Origin: UBA11612 sp964475755
GTDB taxonomy: Bacteria; Pseudomonadota; Alphaproteobacteria; Rhodospirillales; Rhodospirillaceae
Assembly: GCA_964475755.1 (NCBI GenBank)
Contig: CAYYXR010000072.1
Coordinates: 1 to 6,989, forward strand
Length of the DNA stretch: 6,989 nucleotides
Direction: 5' to 3'
Shown piece after piece: positions 1-5,677 of this stretch (positions within the stretch are counted from its first letter, which is position 1; every line of letters begins with the position of its first letter). The translations under genes and the position numbers were made by a program. Below the pieces are notes generated by a model that was not told the origin of the DNA, searched no databases, and saw only the letters and a list, made by a program, of their open reading frames with translations.

Positions 1-190
1 GCACGACGGTGTCCATCCCGCGCAGCGGTGCAGGGAGGCCCGCCATGGCCGCTTGCCCTTCGCTCGAGGTTTGGTCCACGAAGCGTATGGAGCGGCCCGG
101 AGCGATGCGCGGGGCCATCCAGCGGGCCAAGCCATGGCACAAGCCGCAGCTACCGTCGAGCAGCAGTACGTCGCCTGAATGTTGCTTCAC
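1..190 (-). CDS. DCC-family (DUF393) thiol-disulfide oxidoreductase-like protein, N-terminal part
   Basis: Reading the minus strand from a GTG at 190 gives about 63 codons that stay open to the left edge, so the C-terminus lies outside the window. The protein begins VKQHSGDVLLLDGSCGLCHG. A short hydrophobic strand runs straight into DGxCxxC, the signature that names the DCC family, and it is followed by an Arg/Phe-rich stretch (RSIRFVDQTSSEGQ) and a strand ending MDTVV, as expected for family members of roughly 110-150 residues. The family is predicted to be thioredoxin-like and redox-active through the two cysteines; its substrate is not known. GTG is chosen because the frame has no ATG further upstream before a stop, but no clear ribosome binding site precedes it. 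Composition is much more GC-rich than the island to the right, so I take this as host backbone. The family call is solid; the exact start is less certain. Confidence 0.85.
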   Translation of the reverse strand, partial: MKQHSGDVLLLDGSCGLCHGLARWMAPRIAPGRSIRFVDQTSSEGQAAMAGLPAPLRGMDTVV

Positions 191-434
191 ACCATCAGGC
201 GGGGGCCTCTGGCTATCATGCGCTCGGCCTTGTTTTGGTGTAAGGGGTGGGATTCACATTTCCCGAGGGTATATTGCTCTGGCTCGCTTCTCAAAACGTG
301 TCTATATTTTTGTTACATAAGCCATTAATCGTACTACTGCGTCGCATTTAATGCTTTGAGTAGCCCCTCCATGTATTACGCAGCATTCATATAGGTGGTT
401 AAAGTCCTGCGGAGCACCAAGGAGAGTATCTAAG
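191..434. other. Intergenic region between divergent genes; left edge of the low-GC island
   Basis: This gap lies between the minus-strand DCC gene and the first plus-strand island gene, so it should hold both divergent start regions. GC content falls sharply from about position 240 onward. The AT-rich part (about 266-330) has two TATATT hexamers, at 270-275 and 303-308. A small inverted repeat, GCATT-T-AATGC, lies at 344-354, and CTGCGT (337-342) is mirrored by ACGCAG (378-383). I see no tRNA, no flanking direct repeat and no convincing small gene. Open frames across 9-320 (plus) and 302-793 (minus) look like shadows of real genes or chance. Confidence 0.5.
266..330 (+). promoter_or_regulatory. 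Candidate promoter region for the five-gene operon
   Basis: The region upstream of the operon turns AT-rich here. It has two -10-like hexamers, TATATT at 270-275 and at 303-308, each matching five of six consensus positions. Neither has a good -35 hexamer at 16-18 bases, so the placement is weak and rests on composition and on being the only sizeable non-coding stretch upstream of the operon. Confidence 0.25.
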
Positions 435-638
435 ATGATGGCGTGGGATATTTTGACGTGGCTTGTCGTCCACGGAGGCTCAGTAGATCTGAACGAGCAC
501 GAATCCGAGCTCACAGACCTCGGCGGGTGGCAGGCATTGGCAGAGATGGTTGACCTCGGCTGGATTTGCCGAGACAACGAACGTGCTTGGATCCGTCCAA
601 GCATCATGATTGCGCTGCTGGCGGGGGGCTCGGCATGA
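435..638 (+). CDS. Small winged-helix-like protein, first gene of the operon
   Basis: A 67-residue protein with no family I can name. Its layout suggests a minimal winged helix: a first helix (AWDILTWLVVHGG, residues 3-15), a polar linker, a helix around GWQALAEMVDLG (31-42), then a short strand-turn-strand WICRDNERAWIRP resembling a wing. It lacks a signal peptide and should be cytoplasmic. The start at 435 is supported by AAGGAGA at 419-425, nine bases upstream; a second ATG follows at 438. Its TGA overlaps the ATG of the next gene in an ATGA, so the two are translationally coupled. Being first in the operon and DNA-binding in shape, it may be an autoregulator or a small recognition subunit; that role is inferred. 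A chance frame is possible given its length, but the ribosome binding site and the overlap argue against that. Confidence 0.65.
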   Translation: MMAWDILTWLVVHGGSVDLNEHESELTDLGGWQALAEMVDLGWICRDNERAWIRPSIMIALLAGGSA

Positions 639-1789
639 TGCAGGTGTTGCTTGGGTGTAACGCTCCGGGCTGTTCTGCTGAAGTTCGCATCCCTGTTTTC
701 ATCGGGGCTCCTTTGCCGGTGGTTGAGACGGCGTGTCGTGTCTGCAGCGGCGGAATCATGGTCGTGAAAAGTCACGATGGCGCGAACAATCAAGCAACGA
801 AGGGTGCGGTTGCCGCATCAGCAGTGGCAATACAACCTCCAGCTTCTCAGGCCCCGATGACCTTTGCCGAAGGGGGGCCGGATTATCTTGGAGGTTTCAT
901 CAACCGGCTTTCACCGGTCTTCCTCGCAGTTGAATCGGTGATGCTGAACCGAACACCTGGCGATTCAGTGTCATTAGAGAAGGTGATTTCGCCGTTTTTG
1001 GAATGGTCTTCTGAGATTCGCGACAACCTTCGAAGGATTGAGGAGAACTTGGGCATCGGTCGCGGTCAGCGCCTGAGCGACGGTTTTCCGTCGTCCAACC
1101 CTGAAAAGCTAGGGCCTCAAAAAATTGCACTAAGGAACCTCTTCGGCACAGACGGCGAGAAGATCACCGCCGGCAGCGGACTGTTGCAAAAGTTAGGTGT
1201 CCTCAACGTCTCGAAAGATGTCCCAAACACGTTCATTGTTGGGGAGCCGGGGGCTCGCCTCATCGGCGTGCTTGATGAACCCGTGAACATGCACCTCCGC
1301 TCGAAGGGCCTTGCACCCATTGGGATCTACGGAACGCATCCGCAATTGCCCGTCTTCTTCACTGCGGACAACGCCACCGGGATGCTCAAAGCAGTGTTTG
1401 AGATGATGCCGGACGAAGAAGCATGGGCGATGCACATCCTTCGCACCATTCGAGACCACGCCGGGAAGAACGGTTGGGACTCGAACGTGTATGCTTCATC
1501 CATGGCCGCGTTGTTGTTGGAGGGTGCAGGCGACCAAGGCCGATGGCGAAAATCGGGTGGTGTGTCGCTCGCAGAGCACTACATCGACCTTGGAAAGCGG
1601 AAAAAGGAGAAGTCGCCGCGGGACTTCGCCAATGGGCGGCTGACGAACAACATCAACAGCGCTCTTGGTGGGTTGTTCGGCCGCTTGAAGGAATTGGGGC
1701 TGATCTACCCCATTGCGGACGGTCTACGCAAGAACGTCGCCTTGACCGACGTCGGCGCTTCATTCATCATTGAATTTGGAGTGGATTAA
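635..1789 (+). CDS. Zinc-ribbon protein with winged-helix-like segments, 384 aa
   Basis: The N-terminus carries four cysteines, Cys8 and Cys13 (CNAPGC) and Cys34 and Cys37 (CRVC), a CX4C...CX2C zinc ribbon. An Ala/Pro/Gln-rich linker (about 48-75) separates it from an acidic helical stretch (about 112-140). Two segments look like winged helices: residues 160-210 (KIALRNLF...GLLQKLGVL...FIVGEPGARL) and 338-380 (INSALGGLFGRLKELGLI, then a wing ending VALTDVGASFI). DNA or nucleoprotein binding is therefore likely; no catalytic motif is visible. I start it at 635, where ATG overlaps the previous stop as ATGA; the frame stays open upstream to an ATG at 566, but that would overlap the first gene by 73 bases. 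A run of six G at 623-628 is the only Shine-Dalgarno-like element. The family is unrecognised; sensor, recognition or regulatory subunit of the system is my inference. Confidence 0.85.
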   Translation: MMQVLLGCNAPGCSAEVRIPVFIGAPLPVVETACRVCSGGIMVVKSHDGANNQATKGAVAASAVAIQPPASQAPMTFAEGGPDYLGGFINRLSPVFLAVESVMLNRTPGDSVSLEKVISPFLEWSSEIRDNLRRIEENLGIGRGQRLSDGFPSSNPEKLGPQKIALRNLFGTDGEKITAGSGLLQKLGVLNVSKDVPNTFIVGEPGARLIGVLDEPVNMHLRSKGLAPIGIYGTHPQLPVFFTADNATGMLKAVFEMMPDEEAWAMHILRTIRDHAGKNGWDSNVYASSMAALLLEGAGDQGRWRKSGGVSLAEHYIDLGKRKKEKSPRDFANGRLTNNINSALGGLFGRLKELGLIYPIADGLRKNVALTDVGASFIIEFGVD

Positions 1790-1794
1790 ACCCC

Positions 1795-1800
1795 GGAGGT
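1795..1800 (+). promoter_or_regulatory. Ribosome binding site that fixes a TTG start
   Basis: GGAGGT lies six bases before the TTG at 1807, in the only non-overlapping junction of the operon (17 bases). It is a near-perfect Shine-Dalgarno sequence and supports TTG as the true start of the ATPase gene. The first in-frame ATG (1855) is 16 codons further in and would place the start just ahead of the ATP-binding N-box. Confidence 0.75.
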
Positions 1801-1806
1801 GGACGT

Positions 1807-3918
1807 TTGATTGGACAATGGAACCGAGACAGAGTGTCGCCAGACAACGAGCAGATGAAGGCTACAGAAAGTTATGCTGCTGATGGGAACCGAGTGAAGA
1901 AACAACTGCATGCCTTTCAGCGGGATGCCGATCAAAACAACGGTGACCCTCGCATTCAGCATGTTGATCCCGATTATCCACATCCACCGGAAGCAAATTA
2001 CAAGATTATGGAATTGAAGGGCGAAGCGAAGGCTGAATTCTTGCGTGCGATAGGATTTGAAACGAAAGATGAAGGCGGATTTACGCTAGCTGAATACTTG
2101 GAAAAAGCGCGCAGCCAGAATTCGGTGATCCAGAGTAAAGCAGACTTGGAAAACCCGGATTTACCGCTCAACCTGCTGATTTGTAGCAACGACCACTCGG
2201 TCGGGCTTATTGGCCGAGAAGGAAGCTACGATACCGAGAATGAGAATGCTAAATCCCACAACCTGGAAGCGCTCGTTCGTTCACTTGGAAATTCGGAGAA
2301 AGCCGGCGCCGGCGGGTTTGGTGGAGGAACCTACGGGTTCGGTAAGGTGCTCTTTTACGACCATTCACGATGCAGGATGGTGTTTTACTACTCTCGCCTG
2401 TTTACTCCTGCGAAGAGCATTTTTACCGATGCCCCGAGCGAGATTACTAGGCGATTCATCGGCGTAAATTGGCTAGGGTCAGACATCGACATGGGCGACG
2501 GAGGGAATAAGCGAAGCAGGAAGGCGCACTTCGGCAAGGCTGTCGACCTTACCCCCCTCAAAAATGTGAATTTCGTGGGGAAAACCGTTCGATCCCTCTA
2601 CAATGAGGAGGCTGATAGGGCAGCGCAAGCAATCGGTTTGGAGGTCAGGGGCGAGGGGGATTTCGGTACGACAATCCTCATTGTCGACTTTTTCAATCCG
2701 ATTGCAGATGAGGAGAAGGCCCCTGATGGTTATCTAAATGATATTCTTGAGTCCGCAGCATTCTACTATTACCCTAAATTGGCCCGAAAGGAGATATCGA
2801 TTAGTTGCGAAATTCAAGGCGAGGTTAAACGCCCTGATCCTGAGAACAACGAAGATGTAAAGCATTTTGTTGATGCATTTAGGAAAACTATTGAGGGGTC
2901 CGATGCAGAAAATTTTGTTTTTTCTCCGTTTACGGTATCAATTCCGGCAAATCCTGATTTGGGGTTTGCTCAGGCGAGGGAGGCGACATTCGTACTCGGG
3001 GTGAAGTTCACCGACTCGACTGAAACCGAAGCTGCACGTGAAGACGAAGCCAAGCCTCGTCCCAACACAACCGCTTGGATTCGAGGCCCCGGAATGGTCA
3101 TTGCTCATGAGTCATTGAGTATCGGGGCCATCTCCAAAGAATATCACGCCGTTGTATTGTGCGGAAATGCTGCAGCGTGGTGCAAAGGATTGGATGAGGA
3201 GTTGGACGAGAAGGCTCAACTCCAGGCGGAACGGCTGATCTCTCTTTCCGAAAACGTGACGCACGACCGCGTTACGGAACAAAGCAAACGGCCGGAGTTT
3301 CAATCGTGGGTTGGCGCAAAATCCGCGATCAGGAAGCTCCGAGGGGAAGTTCGGCGGCTGTTGAAGGAAACTGTAGCGAAACAAGTTGAAGCCGCAGAAG
3401 GTGCGGCTGCACCAATGTTTGGGCTTGATTTCGGAAACGAGGGGCCTCCTCAATCGAAGCGGGTCTTGAGCATACAAAATCTAGAGTTAACAAGTGAGGC
3501 CGATGATTCATTCTATCGAGCGACATTTCGGATTCTACTTCCTCGAAATACGGACGAGAAGCTGCTCAAAACGACATCGGGGGAGGGCCGTCGTCGTCGT
3601 TATTCAAGATGGCGTGTCGAGATTCCATGCAACTTCGTCCAAGAGGATGGTTACAAACTCAAAGGAGTCAGGGGGAAGGTATTGGAATTTGGCTCGATGG
3701 TGAAGAAGTTGGATGGAACAGTCAACCATGAGGATCGAGAAAAATTGGTTTGGGCAACAGACGATGTAGACGTTCCATGGATTGAGGGTGAGTTCTTCGA
3801 TGAAGAGCGATATGTGGATATCGAGCTCGAAACGGAACGGATGCCGGATTCACTCGCATCGTTCGGGCGATTGCAAGTCAAAACAACCACAAAACTTGGC
3901 GGCGAGGTGGTTGAGTGA
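1807..3918 (+). CDS. GHKL (MutL/MORC-like) ATPase, 703 aa
   Basis: This protein has the ordered motifs of a Bergerat-fold ATPase. The N-box is RDADQNNGD (39-47), with Asn44 in the magnesium-ligand place and Asp40 where the catalytic Glu normally sits. SNDHSVGLIG (127-136) matches the D-x-G-x-G region. The glycine-rich lid GGFGGGTYGFGK (169-180) is followed by SRCRMVFYYSR. FGTTILIVDF (286-295) matches the fourth motif. Further on, WIRGPGMVI (424-432) and AERLISLSENVTHD (474-487) resemble conserved elements, as I recall them, of the prokaryotic MutL/MORC-like proteins found in predicted restriction-modification loci. The C-terminal 150 residues look beta-rich. Such ATPases dimerise on ATP binding and act as DNA clamps or switches; no nuclease motif is seen. 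It starts at TTG behind a strong ribosome binding site, and its TGA overlaps the next start as GTGA. The superfamily call is strong; the subfamily is uncertain and the N-box divergent. Confidence 0.85.
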   Translation: MIGQWNRDRVSPDNEQMKATESYAADGNRVKKQLHAFQRDADQNNGDPRIQHVDPDYPHPPEANYKIMELKGEAKAEFLRAIGFETKDEGGFTLAEYLEKARSQNSVIQSKADLENPDLPLNLLICSNDHSVGLIGREGSYDTENENAKSHNLEALVRSLGNSEKAGAGGFGGGTYGFGKVLFYDHSRCRMVFYYSRLFTPAKSIFTDAPSEITRRFIGVNWLGSDIDMGDGGNKRSRKAHFGKAVDLTPLKNVNFVGKTVRSLYNEEADRAAQAIGLEVRGEGDFGTTILIVDFFNPIADEEKAPDGYLNDILESAAFYYYPKLARKEISISCEIQGEVKRPDPENNEDVKHFVDAFRKTIEGSDAENFVFSPFTVSIPANPDLGFAQAREATFVLGVKFTDSTETEAAREDEAKPRPNTTAWIRGPGMVIAHESLSIGAISKEYHAVVLCGNAAAWCKGLDEELDEKAQLQAERLISLSENVTHDRVTEQSKRPEFQSWVGAKSAIRKLRGEVRRLLKETVAKQVEAAEGAAAPMFGLDFGNEGPPQSKRVLSIQNLELTSEADDSFYRATFRILLPRNTDEKLLKTTSGEGRRRRYSRWRVEIPCNFVQEDGYKLKGVRGKVLEFGSMVKKLDGTVNHEDREKLVWATDDVDVPWIEGEFFDEERYVDIELETERMPDSLASFGRLQVKTTTKLGGEVVE

Positions 3919-4964
3919 CGGAAACGATTTGGGATTCTGATGGATCAGAAAGCAGACTATGCTTCCCACATGATGCTGATGTTGATGCGGTGTTGATGCG
4001 GGGCAAGTACAGGTATATCCTTGCAGATGGTGAGGAGGGTGCCTGGGAAGAATGTTGTAATTTCATCAAGTCGGGAGCGACAGGGGACATCGTCAAGCAT
4101 CGGACTGCCATTTCCGCGTACAATGAAAAAGATTGGGTGGCCATCGAAATGAGTATTGAAATATTCATTGAGGACCCTGCTGGGCATATCAGTACAGTGA
4201 TGCACGAATCAGATGAACAATATTTTGGCACGCTTGGAGTGAATTTACTTTCTTCATCAGGCGCAAAGTATCAGTCGCGCTCTCGGGAGTGGTTCGGCGG
4301 AACATCGGGCGAGCTTTGTTGCACCCTTGAATTGAACATCAAGAAAGAGGATCACGCGGGAAATCTTGTATTGGAACCGCGAGCATTTCTCTCAAAACAT
4401 TTAGGAGACGGTCTCCTTAATGGGAAAGCTCGTCGAATTGGCAGCATATTGGGAACAGGGTTCCCGATCGAAATTCATCTCGATGTGCCGCGATCCATAC
4501 CTGGAGGAAGCATCAAACATCGTTGGACAAAATTTGGTCCTGAGCATGCACGTGCGTTAACACACCTCGTCGTAGAGGGGGGGGAAATCACCTGCTTCTG
4601 GAACAATGCATTCGAACCCCTCCGGGTTGTTATTGATTCAACGAACAAAACCGGAAAGAGGGCTGCAATGCGGGATGCCATCTTTGCCCCAAAGAGGGTT
4701 GAATTGGTGGAAATGCTGACACACTGGGCTGCTCAAAACGACATCGAAGACGAAGATGGTCCGGAATCACAACTTGCACGTCGGATCCTCAAGCGTGTAT
4801 GCAAATGGGTGGGCGGAACACCAAGCACCCTCAAAGAAATGTACGGCGGAGGAGATGTGGGGCAATCGGACCTCATCCGTATCTGGGAATTTAACAGAAC
4901 TTTGCAACAGAAATTTTCTGTTGGAAAGGCCATTGACAACATGTACACTGAGGTGAACGAATGA
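3915..4964 (+). CDS. Unknown 349-aa protein, operon partner of the GHKL ATPase
   Basis: I do not recognise the family. The N-terminal half alternates short strands and acidic loops; the middle holds a Gly-rich stretch (GDGLLNGKARRIGSILGTGF) and a strand EIHLDVP; the C-terminal third, from about AAMRDAIFAPKRVELVEMLTHWA, is helical. No signal peptide, membrane segment or clear nuclease, ATPase or zinc motif is visible, so it is probably a soluble subunit or effector. GTG at 3915 overlaps the ATPase stop (GTGA) and has GAGGTGG at 3904-3910 four bases upstream; the next Met is residue 29. It ends in an ATGA overlap with the following gene, so its level is tied to both neighbours. A run of eight G at 4577-4584 encodes Glu-Gly-Gly-Glu (221-224). 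One base gained would bring a stop at 4634-4636, and one base lost a stop at 4717-4719, so slippage there would remove about a third of the protein. Confidence 0.85.
   Translation: MTETIWDSDGSESRLCFPHDADVDAVLMRGKYRYILADGEEGAWEECCNFIKSGATGDIVKHRTAISAYNEKDWVAIEMSIEIFIEDPAGHISTVMHESDEQYFGTLGVNLLSSSGAKYQSRSREWFGGTSGELCCTLELNIKKEDHAGNLVLEPRAFLSKHLGDGLLNGKARRIGSILGTGFPIEIHLDVPRSIPGGSIKHRWTKFGPEHARALTHLVVEGGEITCFWNNAFEPLRVVIDSTNKTGKRAAMRDAIFAPKRVELVEMLTHWAAQNDIEDEDGPESQLARRILKRVCKWVGGTPSTLKEMYGGGDVGQSDLIRIWEFNRTLQQKFSVGKAIDNMYTEVNE
4577..4584 (+). repeat. Homopolymeric tract of eight G inside the 349-aa gene
   Basis: Eight consecutive G cover codons 221-224 in an otherwise mixed-composition gene. 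Tracts of this length are typical slipped-strand sites in phase-variable bacterial genes. The current length keeps the frame open. Confidence 0.9.
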
Positions 4965-5677
4965 AGCTCAAGCTCTTGATGAATGCCGAAACCGTGTTCG
5001 AAACTTCGGAACTTGAAGGGCTTACCCTCCCTTCTTTTGTCGGCGAATCCGAGAAAAACTACGAGGAAATTGGTGATGGTGCCTACCCGAATTACGAAGC
5101 AATTCGGATGCTAATTGGTGAATTTTTGGAAAAAGAGGGGGACATCAAACAACATGATGCTGAACTTGCATCACGGCTTCATCAACTTCTTCCTTTATCC
5201 AGATTCGATGCATCGAGGGTCGAATTCTGGAGCCACCTTGCCATGGACCATTGTGGATCATATGTCATGAAAAGATGGGGGGGGACCAAGGATATCAGGA
5301 AACGATTTTTCGGAGCATGGAATAGAAATGCGCTGGGAAGGTTGTGGTGGTGGTCGGAGTTAACAAAACAAGACGGGGGGGAACCATACGAACTGACAAT
5401 GGCCATCAACGACCAGCGTTTCATGTTATGGATCGTGGACAAATTAGCAGCGGGCAATCCCTGCCTTTCCAAGGCATTGTGCAATGCGTTCATCGAAAAC
5501 CTCCAATGGGCGAAGGACAATGTGGGCATGGTGGACAAATTCACCGATGAAGTGTGGCGTCACATCAACATCCGGCTCGGAGCCATTGTGGTGGATGCGT
5601 TGAAGGAACCTGACATCTCTGCCCTAGTGAACGAATGTTTCCAAGTTGCGAAATCGATCGATTGGTCTACTCGATGA
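4961..5677 (+). CDS. DUF6339-like protein, 238 aa, last gene of the operon
   Basis: The central part has a dense aromatic and basic pattern: FW at 89-90, YVMKRW at 101-106, then RKRFFGAWNRNALGRLWWWSELT (113-135, broken here for reference as RKRFFGAW / NRNALGRLWWW). From memory this resembles DUF6339, a family of about 230-280 residues of unknown function; I cannot confirm this without a profile search. The rest is mostly helical, with no signal peptide, membrane segment or known catalytic motif. ATG at 4961 overlaps the previous stop (ATGA), with GAGGTG at 4950-4955 five bases upstream. Eight G at 5277-5284 and seven at 5375-5381 lie inside it; a one-base gain in the first gives a stop at 5323-5325, a one-base loss a stop at 5361-5363. 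Its 3' end overlaps the convergent methyltransferase by 11 bases. As an uncharacterised component of the operon it is a candidate effector or effector partner; that is inference. Confidence 0.85.
   Translation: MKLKLLMNAETVFETSELEGLTLPSFVGESEKNYEEIGDGAYPNYEAIRMLIGEFLEKEGDIKQHDAELASRLHQLLPLSRFDASRVEFWSHLAMDHCGSYVMKRWGGTKDIRKRFFGAWNRNALGRLWWWSELTKQDGGEPYELTMAINDQRFMLWIVDKLAAGNPCLSKALCNAFIENLQWAKDNVGMVDKFTDEVWRHINIRLGAIVVDALKEPDISALVNECFQVAKSIDWSTR
5277..5284 (+). repeat. Homopolymeric tract of eight G inside the 238-aa gene
   Basis: Eight consecutive G encode Trp-Gly-Gly (106-108) right after the conserved-looking YVMKRW segment. A one-base change truncates the protein at about half its length, before or within the LWWW motif. 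Confidence 0.9.
5375..5381 (+). repeat. Homopolymeric tract of seven G inside the 238-aa gene
   Basis: A second G run, encoding Asp-Gly-Gly-Glu (138-141), lies about 90 bases downstream of the eight-G tract in the same gene. It is shorter and so a weaker slippage candidate. Confidence 0.85.
5652..5663. repeat. 12-base perfect palindrome at the convergent gene ends
   Basis: AATCGATCGATT reads the same on both strands and lies within the last codons of the 238-aa gene, three bases beyond the methyltransferase stop. It contains two overlapping ATCGAT sites and a CGATCGAT core. It has no T-tract of the terminator type. It may be chance, a protein-binding site, or a weak hairpin between the two converging transcripts. 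Confidence 0.6.

Noticed and set aside
9..320. Open plus-strand frame of about 100 codons at the left edge
   Set aside because: It lies opposite the well-supported DCC-family frame on the minus strand, and its translation has no protein-like pattern.
566..634. Upstream extension of the 384-aa protein to an ATG at 566
   Set aside because: It would overlap the first gene by 73 bases, and the added residues precede the zinc ribbon without recognisable content. The ATGA overlap at 635 is a better start and matches the other junctions.
302..793. Minus-strand frame of 163 codons
   Set aside because: It is a shadow of the first two operon genes and the leader, with a composition (many Ser, Arg and His) typical of antisense reading.
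3589..3600. Four tandem CGT triplets in the ATPase gene (Arg595-598)
   Set aside because: The unit is in-frame and short; it would alter only the number of Arg residues and is probably ordinary coding repetition.
435..5677. Assignment to a named system such as DISARM, BREX, MZA or Gabija
   Set aside because: The defining genes are not seen: no helicase or phospholipase-D protein, no PglZ or BrxL, no Z1 or AIPR, no OLD-type nuclease. Only the GHKL-plus-methyltransferase idea is shared with the MutL-like group.
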